A stretch of 64,000 bases of DNA from CAINVV01 sp963663675 (GCA_963663675.1 OY760498.1:2356001-2420000), one strand, 5' to 3'. Positions 36,068-44,449 are shown, counted from the first letter of the stretch. Notes: generated from the sequence alone by a model not told the origin. A program made the numbers and translations.

Positions 36068-36394
36068 CTATTTTTTCTCCTTGGCAGGATTACGGTAATA
36101 TATCAAACCATCTTTGAACTCTTCGTAAGCAATGAGAACCGGTTTGGAGAGTCTTTCATAATAACGCGAAATTTCTATCTGTTCACGGTTTTCAAATACT
36201 TCCTCCAGGTTATCGGAATAGGACGCAAACTCCTGCAACTTTTGATTTAACTCCTCTTTTACTTCAGCATTGATCTGGTTGGCCCTCTTGGCAATCACCA
36301 TCAAAGATTCATAAATGTTGTCAGTTGTAGAATCCAACTCGCTTAGATTGCGAGGGACAGTTGTTGAAGCTGCCTTAACTTTTCTGTAATCCAT
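36068..36394 (-). CDS. rpoZ: RNA polymerase omega/Rpb6-type subunit
   Basis: 108 residues of the Bacteroidota omega form: MDYRKVKAASTTVPRNLSELDSTTDNIYESLMVIAKRANQIN contains the Rpb6/omega signature (NIYE...IAKRANQI), and the C-terminus has SKPVLIAYEEFKDGLIYYR. Omega binds the beta' subunit and aids polymerase assembly. The position between bamD and coaBC is conserved across the phylum. Confidence 0.88.
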   Translation of the reverse strand: MDYRKVKAASTTVPRNLSELDSTTDNIYESLMVIAKRANQINAEVKEELNQKLQEFASYSDNLEEVFENREQIEISRYYERLSKPVLIAYEEFKDGLIYYRNPAKEKK

Positions 36395-36404
36395 AATTTT
36401 ATCT

Positions 36405-37220
36405 CTATTTCTTAATTTCTTCGTCCTTCAGATTCATCATTTTCTTTGTATTAGCAAAGAATTTATCGGCTTCCTTCCGGTATTTACTATTAGGGAATTC
36501 ATCGACAAAAGTATAATACTCATCGAGTTCCGAATTCAGCCTTTCACGTTTTTTTTCTTCAATACTGTTTTCTCCAAGCAGGTACTTGGATTTTAACAGG
36601 TAAAACATCAGCTCCTCACGATATTTAGAGTCGGGATACTCTTTTAAACTGTTTGCGAGAGAAACTACCGCAGCCCTGTAATCACCAAGATCATAGTACA
36701 ATCTTCCGTTCATATAAGACTTTAATACGAGTTTTTCACGCAGTTCGTCAATCAGCTTATTCGCTTCAGCAACTCTGTTGCTTGAAGGAAAAATATTGAT
36801 AAAAAGCTGAAAAGCATCAATAGCATCCTGCGTTGTTTTCTGATCCAGTCGTGGAGCGGGCGAATCAAGGTAGTAACAGTATCCGATCAGGAACTGTGAC
36901 TCCTCTGTAAATAGACTTCGTGGGAACTCTTTGATTAACTGCCTGAAATAATGACCGGCCATAAGATAATCCTTCTGTCCGTAGTTACTCTTGGCCAGAT
37001 AGTAATACACCTGGTCAGAACGGTTGGTTCCCCTGTAAATGCTTACCAATTCAGCATAAAGCTGTGACGCCTTGCTGTAATCTTTCTTATCGTAATATTC
37101 ACGGGCTTTCTTGAGTTTGTACTCATAGTCAGTACTCTTGACTATCTTTTGATATTCTCCACAGGATGAGGCGATTAACAAGACACCTACAACAAAATAT
37201 GTTCTTAGTTTCCGAATCAT
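36405..37220 (-). CDS. bamD: Outer membrane assembly lipoprotein BamD
   Basis: 271 residues. Lipoprotein signal VGVLLIASSCGEY (Cys about 20), then five TPR-like units: AREYYDKKDYSKASQLYAELVSIYRG, YYYLAKSNYGQKDYLMAGHYFRQLIKEFP, EESQFLIGYCYYLDSPAPRLDQ, AIDAFQLFINIFPSSNRVAEA and the C-terminal EYPDSKYREELMFYLLKSKYLLG. BamD with BamA inserts beta-barrel proteins in the outer membrane. First gene of the conserved block; its -7 element lies only about 5 bp before the start codon, pointing to a leaderless or nearly leaderless mRNA. Confidence 0.93.
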   Translation of the reverse strand: MIRKLRTYFVVGVLLIASSCGEYQKIVKSTDYEYKLKKAREYYDKKDYSKASQLYAELVSIYRGTNRSDQVYYYLAKSNYGQKDYLMAGHYFRQLIKEFPRSLFTEESQFLIGYCYYLDSPAPRLDQKTTQDAIDAFQLFINIFPSSNRVAEANKLIDELREKLVLKSYMNGRLYYDLGDYRAAVVSLANSLKEYPDSKYREELMFYLLKSKYLLGENSIEEKKRERLNSELDEYYTFVDEFPNSKYRKEADKFFANTKKMMNLKDEEIKK

Positions 37221-37224
37221 GGTG

Positions 37225-37232
37225 CAAAGATA
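37225..37232 (-). promoter_or_regulatory. -7 element directly at the bamD start
   Basis: TATCTTTG on the minus strand (plus 37225-37232) fits TAnnTTTG and ends 5 bp before the ATG. Transcription would begin at or within a base or two of the start codon. Confidence 0.5.
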
Positions 37233-37335
37233 AATTTTTTCTGCATTTATAAAGTATCAGAAGTGCCTCTTTTGGCTGTATTAGTATTTTTTAACCCTCT
37301 GCAAAATGCTGCTTTCCTATTTATGCGTTTTGTCA

Positions 37336-37367
37336 TTTGCCGTTACCCAAAATAATCTTTAAATTTG
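37336..37367 (+). promoter_or_regulatory. Promoter of the alpha-oxoamine synthase gene
   Basis: TTTG at 37336-37339, 20 bp, then TAAATTTG at 37360-37367: a perfect Bacteroidota promoter. The TTG that could be called a start (37365) is the end of this box. The GTG at 37413 is therefore the likely start. Confidence 0.7.
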
Positions 37368-37412
37368 CAGGCTTTCAAAAACGTATTGCATCACTACATA
37401 AAGTTAACTACC

Positions 37413-38657
37413 GTGGATATATTTGAAAAAATTAAGACTGACAAAGGCAACATTGGTCAGTATCAGAAAGAAGCACATGGTTATTTTTCATTCCCTAAGC
37501 TGGAAGGCGAAATTGGCCCAAGAATGAGATTCCGTGGAAAAGAAGTACTTAACTGGAGCTTAAACAATTATTGCGGATTAGCCAATCATCCGGAAGTACG
37601 TCAGGCAGACGCTGAAGCAACAGCACAATATGGCCTGGCATACCCGATGGGCGCACGGATGATGTCTGGCCAGACCAGCAAACATGAAGAGCTTGAGAAA
37701 CAGCTTGCAGCCTTTGAGAGCAAAGAAGACGCATTTTTACTTAACTACGGATACCAGGGAATGGTTTCCATCATCGATGCAATTTGCGGACGAAATGATG
37801 TAATAGTCTATGATGCGGAAGCACATGCCTGCATTTTGGATGGCGTTCGTTTGCATATGGGCAAAAGGTTTGTCTATCAGCACAATGACATGACCAGCCT
37901 GCGCAAACAACTGGGCCATGCCACCTCACTGGTACAAAAGACCGGCGGAGGAATCCTGGTTATTACAGAAGGAGTTTTTGGAATGGCAGGTGATCTTGGT
38001 CAGCTTGATCAAATCGCAGCCTTGAAAAGTGAATTTAGTTTCCGTCTTCTTGTTGACGATGCACACGGGTTCGGAACCATGGGTAAAACCGGTGCCGGAG
38101 TTGGCGAGCACTTTGGGGTGCAGGACCAGGTTGATATGTATTTCGGAACATTTGCCAAATCTATGGCAGGTATCGGTGCATTTATAGCTGCCAAAGAAGA
38201 GGTTTGCGATTACCTGCGTTACAACATGCGTTCACAGACTTTTGCCAAATCACTTCCAATTGCGATGGTAATTGGATTATTAAAAAGGCTTGAACTTATA
38301 AAAACCCAACCTCAGATTCGTAAAAATCTCTGGACCATCGTGGAAGCCCTCCAAAGTGGTCTGAGGAATGAAAATTTTGATCTCGGAGTCACCAATTCCC
38401 CTGTAACGCCAGTTTATTTGTCCGGAAGTGTACCTGAAGGCACTAATGTCGTAATGGACCTGAGAGAAAATTACAATATTTTCTGTTCTATCGTGGTGTA
38501 TCCGGTTATCCCGAAAGGGCAACTGTTGCTGAGACTTATCCCGACATCTTCCCACACCCTTGAAGACGTAGAGTATACCATCAAAGCTTTCTCAGAAGTC
38601 CGCAAAAAACTTGAGGCTGGCAAATATGTAGCATCAAAAATTGCACAGGTTTCATAA
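37413..38657 (+). CDS. PLP-dependent alpha-oxoamine synthase, serine palmitoyltransferase-like
   Basis: 414 residues from the GTG at 37413 (VDIFEKIKTDKGNIGQYQKE). Fold-type I enzyme: LNNYCGLANHPEV, GYPMGARMMSGQ-like glycine loop, IVYDAEAHACILDGVRL, LVDDAHGFGTMGKTGAG, and the PLP lysine in FGTFAKSMAGIGAF (about residue 250), closing with VYPVIPKGQLLLRLIPTSSHT. The family condenses an acyl-CoA with an amino acid (SPT, KBL, BioF, HemA). In Bacteroidota this subgroup is generally taken as the serine palmitoyltransferase that starts sphingolipid synthesis; I cannot exclude KBL or BioF activity. Followed by a strong terminator. Confidence 0.82.
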   Translation: MDIFEKIKTDKGNIGQYQKEAHGYFSFPKLEGEIGPRMRFRGKEVLNWSLNNYCGLANHPEVRQADAEATAQYGLAYPMGARMMSGQTSKHEELEKQLAAFESKEDAFLLNYGYQGMVSIIDAICGRNDVIVYDAEAHACILDGVRLHMGKRFVYQHNDMTSLRKQLGHATSLVQKTGGGILVITEGVFGMAGDLGQLDQIAALKSEFSFRLLVDDAHGFGTMGKTGAGVGEHFGVQDQVDMYFGTFAKSMAGIGAFIAAKEEVCDYLRYNMRSQTFAKSLPIAMVIGLLKRLELIKTQPQIRKNLWTIVEALQSGLRNENFDLGVTNSPVTPVYLSGSVPEGTNVVMDLRENYNIFCSIVVYPVIPKGQLLLRLIPTSSHTLEDVEYTIKAFSEVRKKLEAGKYVASKIAQVS

Positions 38658-38672
38658 TCATCCTTATACCAT

Positions 38673-38710
38673 AAAACAAAGGGTATCCGCTTCGGATACC
38701 CTTTGTTTTT
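38673..38710. terminator. Rho-independent terminator
   Basis: A 16-17 bp perfect stem AAAACAAAGGGTATCC/GGATACCCTTTGTTTT with a TTC-type loop and flanking A and T runs. It can act in both directions between the oxoamine synthase and the convergent DUF1080 gene. Confidence 0.88.
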
Positions 38711-38771
38711 ATATAATATTGTCAATCAATTTATTACATGATAATTTTTGATGGATAATACTTTGCACAGT

Positions 38772-39410
38772 CTACTTTATCTTCTCAATCCAGATATTTC
38801 TGAAACGAATTTTAGAACCTTCAGCTTGTAATCCGATACTGCCCCTGGTCATAGAACAGTTCACAACTCTGTTTTGAAGCAGTCCATTTACTGTTACCTC
38901 CACAACCGGTCCTTTGCAAACAATATCGTAACTGTTCCATTCACCCTCTTTCTTTTCATTGGATGGATGCAATTTTACGACAATAGGTTTAACTTTTTCT
39001 GTTCCAAAATAAATACTATCCCCGGCAGTTGCCTGCTCACCGGTAGCATTAACAATAAAGTCTCCGGCACTTCCATGTTTCAGCTGGCATTGATAATGCT
39101 GAGGCCACAGTTTATCCGGACCGTTGGTGTGAACAAAAACACCACTGTTGATCGGCTTTTCAGGATAACACCATTCTACATGAAGATGATAGTTTGAAAA
39201 TTCTTTGGTCGTTCTAAGGTACCCCATAGGAACACCAACAGTCTCAATGACTCCGTCTTTTACATAAAAATATTTCTCCGGAGTGACTTTCGGATCATTA
39301 ACAAAGATCTTCCAGCCATTCAGGTTTTTGCCATTAAACAAAGACTCTTTCTTTTGAGCATATCCGGCAATAGATAAAATAACCAGGAATAGAGCAAGTA
39401 ATTTTCTCAT
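38772..39410 (-). CDS. DUF1080 (3-keto-disaccharide hydrolase family) exported protein
   Basis: 212 residues with a signal peptide (LLALFLVILSIAGYA) and one concanavalin-like jelly-roll domain: SLFNGKNLNGWKIF, YFYVKDGVIETVG, GYLRTTKEFSNYHLHVEWCYPEKPINSGVFVHTNG, WNSYDIVCKGPVVEVTVNG and GSIGLQAEGSKIRFRNIWIEKI. The family is now linked to hydrolysis of 3-keto-glycosides, but most members are untested. Probably periplasmic. It stands alone, between a convergent gene and the Cys/Met lyase. Confidence 0.88.
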   Translation of the reverse strand: MRKLLALFLVILSIAGYAQKKESLFNGKNLNGWKIFVNDPKVTPEKYFYVKDGVIETVGVPMGYLRTTKEFSNYHLHVEWCYPEKPINSGVFVHTNGPDKLWPQHYQCQLKHGSAGDFIVNATGEQATAGDSIYFGTEKVKPIVVKLHPSNEKKEGEWNSYDIVCKGPVVEVTVNGLLQNRVVNCSMTRGSIGLQAEGSKIRFRNIWIEKIK

Positions 39411-39527
39411 TTGATTACAATTTTTGGTTAAAAATATACATAATACTGCGGAATGCCGGTATTACATGGACTTTTAGGATGTATAAAATCTATGAACTGC
39501 CCTTGACTAAATTAATTTTCAAATGAG

Positions 39528-40697
39528 TTAAATTTTACCGAATGCCTGTTCGAGATCGCGGATCAGGTCAGCTTTGTCCTCAATTCCAATTGAAACCCTT
39601 ACCAGGGAATCCTTTATGCCGGCCATCGCTCGCTCTTTGGCAGTAATGGATGCGTGGGTCATCAAAGCAGGATGCTCAATCAATGACTCGACGCCTCCCA
39701 GACTTTCGGCCAATGTAAATAAATTAAGGCTTTCAAGAAACCTGACCGCCTCCTTCTCCCCTCCTTTTATCTCAAAAGAAATCATTCCGCCAAAACCTGT
39801 TGCCTGCCGCAACCCAAGTTCATAGTGAGGATGACTTTTCAGTCCTGGGTAATATACTCTCTCAACTTTGGGATGGTTCTCAAGGTATTCTGCTATAAAC
39901 AAGGCATTTGACTGGTGTTTTTCCATCCTTAATGGCAGGGTTTTCAAACCCCGCAATACCAGGTAACAGTCGAAAGGTGACGGAACAGATCCCAGTGCGT
40001 TCTGACAAAATTTCAATCTGTCGTATATCTCTTTGTTGTTCAGCATGATAGCCCCGCCTATCACATCACTGTGGCCGGCGATATATTTTGTAACGCTATG
40101 CACTACAATATCAGCGCCCAGCACGACCGGATTCTGAAAGTAAGGAGAAAGGAAAGTATTGTCTACTACAACAAGAAGATTATGACGATGGGCAATTTCA
40201 GAAACAGCTTTAATGTCACAAACCTTCAGAAGCGGGTTGGTTGGAGATTCAAGCCAAACCAGCCTGGTCTCCGGCCTGATGGCATTTTCAATTAACTCCG
40301 GGGAAGTTGCATCTACCAGATCAACCTTTAAACCATAATTGTTGGTCCACAAGTGAAACAAGCGTTTTGTACCACCGTACAGGTCATCAAATCCTACAAT
40401 ATGGTCACCCGGTCTTAGCAAGGCAAACAACAGTGTTGCCTCAGCTGCTAATCCGGAAGCAAATCCCAATCCGTATCGAGTATTTTCAAGGGATGCATAC
40501 CTCTCCTCCAGAGCTGAACGGGTAGGATTCTGGCTTCTCGAATATTCGAATTTCCCGGGGTTTTTGACCTCTTTTCTGGCGTATGTTGATGACAGGAAAA
40601 TTGGAGCTACAACTTCGTTTTTGCTCCCTTCTAAAAACTCAGGAACCTCACCAACATGTATGGCCCTGGTATCAAATGAATAATCGTCAGGTGACAT
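39528..40697 (-). CDS. Trans-sulfuration PLP enzyme (cystathionine gamma-synthase/lyase family)
   Basis: 389 residues. Typical Cys/Met metabolism PLP pattern: FDTRAIHVGEVPE, APIFLSSTYA, EYSRSQNPTRSALEERYASLE, LYGGTKRLF, WLESPTNPLLKVCDI, VVDNTFLSPYFQNP, the PLP lysine in HSVTKYIAGHSDVIGG (about 200) and AESLGGVESLIEHPALMTHAS. Such enzymes are cystathionine gamma-synthase, gamma-lyase or methionine gamma-lyase; sequence reading alone cannot choose. The neighbouring sulfur genes are too distant to help. A GAGTTAT array lies just upstream of its start. Confidence 0.9.
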   Translation of the reverse strand: MSPDDYSFDTRAIHVGEVPEFLEGSKNEVVAPIFLSSTYARKEVKNPGKFEYSRSQNPTRSALEERYASLENTRYGLGFASGLAAEATLLFALLRPGDHIVGFDDLYGGTKRLFHLWTNNYGLKVDLVDATSPELIENAIRPETRLVWLESPTNPLLKVCDIKAVSEIAHRHNLLVVVDNTFLSPYFQNPVVLGADIVVHSVTKYIAGHSDVIGGAIMLNNKEIYDRLKFCQNALGSVPSPFDCYLVLRGLKTLPLRMEKHQSNALFIAEYLENHPKVERVYYPGLKSHPHYELGLRQATGFGGMISFEIKGGEKEAVRFLESLNLFTLAESLGGVESLIEHPALMTHASITAKERAMAGIKDSLVRVSIGIEDKADLIRDLEQAFGKI

Positions 40698-40703
40698 GGA
40701 AAA

Positions 40704-40727
40704 GAGTTATGAGTTATGAGTTATGAA
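40704..40727. repeat. GAGTTAT heptamer array between trxB and the Cys/Met lyase gene
   Basis: Three perfect tandem GAGTTAT copies plus GA, six bp before the lyase start and 11 bp after the trxB stop. Same unit as at 5442, 20094 and 62030. Confidence 0.8.
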
Positions 40728-40738
40728 GGTAGGCATTC

Positions 40739-41740
40739 TTAATGTTTCTCTGATAAGTACCTTTCAGCATCCATTGCGGCTTTGCAGCCTGATCCGGCAG
40801 CCGTAACAGCCTGTCTGTAAAATGGATCCATTACATCACCACAGGCAAAAACACCCTGGACGTTTGTCATGGTTGTGACTCCGGCAGTCTTTATATATCC
40901 AACTTCATCGGTCTCAAGCCGGTGCTTAAAAATATCAGAATTAGGTTTATGGCCGATGGCCAGGAAAAAACCGTCAATTGGGACTGTAACCTCCGTTTCA
41001 TTTGCTTCACCCATATTTTTCGTCAGGATAACCCCTTCAACAACACCCTGGCCAATTAATCCTTTGGTCTGATGCTTCCATAGGATTTCGATATTCGATA
41101 CTTTCAGAACACGTTCCTGCATTACTTTCGAAGCACGAAGCTGATCACGCCTGACGATCAGGTAGACTTTGCGGCATAACCCTGCCAGGTAAATTGCTTC
41201 CTCACAGGCGGTATCCCCTCCACCAACGACAGCCACATCTTTACCACGATAGAAAAATCCATCGCAAGTAGCACATGCTGAAACTCCGGATCCTGCATAT
41301 TTCTTTTCGTCAGGGAGTCCAAGATACTGGGCTTCTGCGCCGGTTGCAATAATTACAGTCTCCGCTTCGACTACCTTACTACCGTCAATGGTGATTTTGT
41401 GCACATCCTTTCCAAATTCTGCCCCTGTCGCCAAGCCCCAGCGAACATCAGTACCAAACCTTACAGCCTGTGCCTTAAGATCTTCCATCATCACCGGGCC
41501 CGTCACACCCTCAGGGTATCCCGGGAAATTCTCCACTTCCGTAGTTGTTGTCAATTGGCCACCGGGTTGCAACCCTTCATACATAACAGGCTTAAGATTA
41601 GCACGCGCGGCATATATGGCAGCCGTAAATCCGGCTGGTCCGGATCCGATAATTAAGCATTTCACTTTTTCAGCGTCACCTTGCTGACTGGTTACCGGAG
41701 CCTTTGGGCCCTCCGTATTCAAAGGTTTAAAGAATTCCAT
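40739..41740 (-). CDS. trxB: Thioredoxin reductase
   Basis: 333 residues. An extension of about 25 residues precedes the FAD fold (KCLIIGSGPAGFTAAIYAARANL), then GGQLTTTTEVENFPGYPEG, the redox-active CATC in VSACATCDGFFYRGKDVAVVGGGDTACEEAIYL (about 163), the NADPH-binding VVGGGDTA and the C-terminal GVFACGDVMDPFYRQAVTAAGSGC. It reduces thioredoxin with NADPH, which in this cell also supplies electrons for the APS reductase at 30196. The N-terminal extension (MEFFKPLNTEGPKAPVTSQQGDAEK) is longer than in E. coli. Confidence 0.95.
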   Translation of the reverse strand: MEFFKPLNTEGPKAPVTSQQGDAEKVKCLIIGSGPAGFTAAIYAARANLKPVMYEGLQPGGQLTTTTEVENFPGYPEGVTGPVMMEDLKAQAVRFGTDVRWGLATGAEFGKDVHKITIDGSKVVEAETVIIATGAEAQYLGLPDEKKYAGSGVSACATCDGFFYRGKDVAVVGGGDTACEEAIYLAGLCRKVYLIVRRDQLRASKVMQERVLKVSNIEILWKHQTKGLIGQGVVEGVILTKNMGEANETEVTVPIDGFFLAIGHKPNSDIFKHRLETDEVGYIKTAGVTTMTNVQGVFACGDVMDPFYRQAVTAAGSGCKAAMDAERYLSEKH

Positions 41741-41760
41741 ATTGATAATTATTTTTTTAT

Positions 41761-41792
41761 CAAAAGTAGTAGAAATCGATTACAACGGCAAT
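41761..41792 (-). promoter_or_regulatory. Promoter of trxB
   Basis: On the minus strand TACTTTTG (plus 41761-41768) with ATTG (plus 41789-41792) exactly 20 bp upstream. It would start transcription about 15 nt before the ATG. Confidence 0.6.
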
Positions 41793-41837
41793 AGTTGCTA
41801 GTGTAAATTATTATTTATTTTTTAAATCCCGATTAAA

Positions 41838-41869
41838 TTTGGGATTACAAAAAACAGGAGTTATTTTTG
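41838..41869 (+). promoter_or_regulatory. Promoter of tRNA-Pro
   Basis: TTTG (41838-41841), 20 bp, TATTTTTG (41862-41869): a perfect match to both Bacteroidota elements, 46 bp before the tRNA. Confidence 0.75.
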
Positions 41870-41915
41870 CAACCGCTTTCAGGATATACATCTAAATCGG
41901 AAAGCAGGCAAATTT

Positions 41916-41989
41916 CGGGGTGTAGCGCAGCCTGGTAGCGTATCCGTCTGGGGGGCGGGGGGTCGCAAGTTCAAATCTTGTCACCCCGA
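41916..41989 (+). tRNA. tRNA-Pro (anticodon GGG)
   Basis: A full cloverleaf reads off the sequence. Acceptor CGGGGTG pairs with CACCCCG; D arm GCGC/GCGT with loop AGCCTGGTA; anticodon stem TCCGT/GCGGG with loop CTGGGGG, so the anticodon is GGG; T arm GCAAG/CTTGT with loop TTCAAAT. The discriminator is A and no CCA is encoded. A C-G first pair is unusual for general tRNAs but typical for tRNA-Pro. It has its own promoter and terminator. Confidence 0.93.
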
Positions 41990-42005
41990 CTATTTGAAAA
42001 TCAAG

Positions 42006-42040
42006 GGGTTAGGCCTAAAAGCTTAACCCTTTATTTTTTT
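42006..42040 (+). terminator. Terminator after tRNA-Pro
   Basis: GGGTTA pairs with TAACCC, with inner GC pairs around CTAAAA, then TTTATTTTTTT. Confidence 0.7.
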
Positions 42041-42250
42041 AATCCCCGTCAAATCCCCGCTTTTTAAACATGTATTTCGCTCTTTTTCAATTGCTAATAA
42101 AATAATAATCTGATTATTGGGACTTTTGAATTCACATTGGTCTCCTATCTCGATTGTAAATCCCCCTACATGATTGTCGTCAATTAAAAAAAGGGAGCAA
42201 ATGCCCCCTCTTTTATCCATTTTTAAACTATTAGCGAATGAAAAGCCCCC

Positions 42251-42345
42251 CTATTTTGCAATTGTCTTAAATGACCAGGTCGGGCTGAAAGCAATCTTAT
42301 TCCCGTCGTACTTGGCCACTACGTACCAGAAATACAGTATGAAAA
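42251..42345 (-). pseudogene. Remnant of a fibronectin-III/Ig-like domain gene end
   Basis: Read on the minus strand, this stretch encodes YFWYVVAKYDGNKIAFSPTW followed by SFKTIAK and a stop (TAG at 42251-42253). That is the typical last strand pair of fibronectin-type or similar surface domains (YYW-V-A-DGN-SPxWSFxT). There is no start codon and the frame is closed a few codons upstream, so only a tail remains. Just downstream on the same strand the sequence GGGGATTTGACGGGGATT and a following short reading frame (about 42023-42220) could be more debris. Confidence 0.45.
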
Positions 42346-42356
42346 TTAAAATTGGA

Positions 42357-42806
42357 TTACTCTACATAAATAAACTTTTCAATAATTGAAATATCTCTAT
42401 CAACAACATTGACAGTTCCACTAGTATTATGTAATATCTCTATTAATCTTTTCTCTTTATATTCAAATCCTTTAGTTTTATATTCTTTACCATTTATAAG
42501 TTGAAGCGTTATTTCATCTGTTCGATCAAAATCCCTGTAAACCAAGATCCAGGTGTCAGTGGTATTTTTATCGGCAACTGTAATAGATTTTAAATTAGGA
42601 TTAAAAGTTTTATCTGAGTAAGAAACGATATAATCAATCATCGAGTTCTTATTATCCTGAAGTTTCAATGTTATTTTAAAATCAGGGATAGTTTGATCAA
42701 CCTTAATCCATAATTGAGAACTTCCGGAATCAGTTGGAGTATCGGTCTTTTTACAAGAAAAGGCGATGAAAATGACTAAACCCAGGCAAAGCAGTTTCGT
42801 TTTCAT
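42357..42806 (-). CDS. Hypothetical lipoprotein
   Basis: 149 residues. Lipobox LVIFIAFSC with Cys at about 18, followed by Lys-Lys and a Ser/Thr linker (KKTDTPTDSGSS). The rest looks like a single beta-rich domain (LWIKVDQTIPDFKITLKLQDNK, TWILVYRDFDRTDEITLQLING). I do not recognise a family. It is in the accessory stretch downstream of tRNA-Pro and is transcribed from the same strand as the lipoprotein at 42950, with a terminator-like hairpin between them. Confidence 0.65.
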   Translation of the reverse strand: MKTKLLCLGLVIFIAFSCKKTDTPTDSGSSQLWIKVDQTIPDFKITLKLQDNKNSMIDYIVSYSDKTFNPNLKSITVADKNTTDTWILVYRDFDRTDEITLQLINGKEYKTKGFEYKEKRLIEILHNTSGTVNVVDRDISIIEKFIYVE

Positions 42807-42900
42807 TTTAAGTATATAAAGTTGTCATTTAAAACTACCAACAGGGCTCACCGTCGTTTGACGGAAAGACCCTGTTTGTTGTTTTATTTGTGAGCCAGAA

Positions 42901-42934
42901 AAACCGGAAGATGAAAAAAATACATTTCCGGTTC
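42901..42934 (-). terminator. Terminator-like hairpin after the 42950 lipoprotein gene
   Basis: On the minus strand AACCGGAA pairs with TTCCGGTT around an A/T loop and runs into five T. A second weaker inverted repeat (AACAGGG/CCCTGTT, about 42839-42876) follows. Confidence 0.5.
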
Positions 42935-42949
42935 TTAAAATGGTGTCGT

Positions 42950-43831
42950 TTAGTTTACTGGAACATCCCTAGCATCAACCGTGATATCTTTATCCTGAAT
43001 ATCCATTGTGCCGCTATCGTACCAACCAATTTTGTTAGTTCTCAGTGTTAATGCCAATCCATGACCTAATTCAGATGCAGGTGTGGTTACAATAATAGTA
43101 GCAGCGTCAACATGAATTTTGATTGTAATTGTACCCAAAATTTTAGCATCTAAACCATCATATACAGTTTGAACGCCCAATCCTGTTACAGCCTGGTCAA
43201 CAACATTTACAGTATTTGAATACGTATATGTTGGCCAATCAGTTGTAGTTGGACCTGAAGTTGTAGCGGTATTATCAACATTAATTATGCCTTTATCATA
43301 AGATACGGTAAAACTCATACTGGTATATCCGGGTAATGAAGTCAAAGCATCGGTGTTTAATGTAAGAACATCACCTAATCTCCGTCCCATGATAGTAACT
43401 GGGAAACTGGCGGCATGAGGTAAACCATCCCAAATACCTAAATAGGCAGGTTTATTAGAAGCATCAAGTGTTTTAGCAACCATACGAATCTGCATTGCCG
43501 GAGTGTAGTTAGAATATACGCTAGTAGATGCGGGAAAAGATCCAGGATTATTACCAGGAGTTGCCCAAAAAATAGCAGGAGCTGATCCAGGTAAAAACTC
43601 AGTTCCATCAACAAGAGCGAGAGTCGGTGCTGTTCCTTTGTACATGTAAAGATTGCGGGTTACAGCTGTCGGCGCCGATTTGAGAGTAATGTCGCCATTT
43701 TGGATGATAACTTCACCAGAAACGGTAGAGGCATAATTAGGAACGATTACATCATCTTGTTTCTTATTACAAGACGAAAACATGATTACTGCCATAATGG
43801 CAACTGCGAAAACTAAACTTAATCTTTTCAT
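42950..43831 (-). CDS. Hypothetical lipoprotein
   Basis: 293 residues with a lipoprotein signal (LVFAVAIMAVIMFSSC, Cys about 21) and a KKQDD spacer. The mature part is beta-rich and low in charge (TVSGEVIIQNGDITLKS, NLYMYKGTAPTLALVDG, ILGTITIKIHVDAATIIVTTPASELG). No known family recognised; composition and signal indicate an outer-membrane or surface lipoprotein. It lies downstream of, and on the same strand as, the two-component genes at 44000-48747, separated by about 170 bp. Confidence 0.68.
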   Translation of the reverse strand: MKRLSLVFAVAIMAVIMFSSCNKKQDDVIVPNYASTVSGEVIIQNGDITLKSAPTAVTRNLYMYKGTAPTLALVDGTEFLPGSAPAIFWATPGNNPGSFPASTSVYSNYTPAMQIRMVAKTLDASNKPAYLGIWDGLPHAASFPVTIMGRRLGDVLTLNTDALTSLPGYTSMSFTVSYDKGIINVDNTATTSGPTTTDWPTYTYSNTVNVVDQAVTGLGVQTVYDGLDAKILGTITIKIHVDAATIIVTTPASELGHGLALTLRTNKIGWYDSGTMDIQDKDITVDARDVPVN

Positions 43832-43999
43832 AATTTTTTGTTTTTTTAGTTGTTTATAAATGTGAAAAATGAACCCTATATTGTATACTCTAATAAAGGC
43901 GTAAGAAATGATACTGGTAATTGAATTGTTTTTTCATACTATAAAATGTTAAAGTTCAGGAAAGTAAGACAGGATTATTCCTACTGCCTTTTTTAAAAT

Positions 44000-44449
44000 T
44001 CAATTGGTTATAATGACATTTTTACTATCGGAGTTAATTATGCTGTCTCCGGTTATTCCGTTTGAGAAATAGGTCCCACCCATGGTGACCTTACGGATAG
44101 CTTCTTCAAGTTCGTTGATACCGGTTGATTTCAGTACAAATCCTTTGGCGCCGAGGCCGGTCATTTTACAATAATTCTCTTCAGTCCCAAACATAGTGTA
44201 GGCAATAATCTTTAAGTCCGGCATACGTCCCATCGCTTTTTGGGTCGCTTCAATCCCGTTCATATCAGGCATGTCAATATCCATTATAACCAGATCGGGT
44301 GCCATGTGCGAGAGAAGTTTGATAAATTCATTACCATCAGATGCCTCACCAATTACCGTTGCGATATTCTCAATTGTAAGCAGGGATATTAAACCTTTCC
44401 GGAAGATCAGGTGGTCATCGACTATGATTATATTTGGTTTGAGGTACAT
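44000..44449 (-). CDS. Single-domain response regulator lacking its HTH (truncated NarL-type paralogue)
   Basis: 149 residues, receiver domain only. IIIVDDHLIFRKGLISLL at the start, phosphoacceptor Asp in DLVIMDIDMPDMNGIEA (about 58), Lys in GLGAKGFVLKSTGINELEEAI (about 109). It is closely related to the regulator at 44686-45333, but after GTYFSN the sequence departs (GITGDSIINSDSKNVIITN) and stops where the paralogue continues into a LuxR-type HTH. It keeps all phosphorylation residues, so it may act as a phosphate sink or protein-interaction regulator, or be decaying. Confidence 0.75.
   Translation of the reverse strand: MYLKPNIIIVDDHLIFRKGLISLLTIENIATVIGEASDGNEFIKLLSHMAPDLVIMDIDMPDMNGIEATQKAMGRMPDLKIIAYTMFGTEENYCKMTGLGAKGFVLKSTGINELEEAIRKVTMGGTYFSNGITGDSIINSDSKNVIITN

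Noticed and set aside
42023..42220. Short minus-strand frame as an integrase fragment next to tRNA-Pro
   Set aside because: I see no tyrosine-recombinase motif (R...H-x-x-R...Y), so the idea rests only on position.
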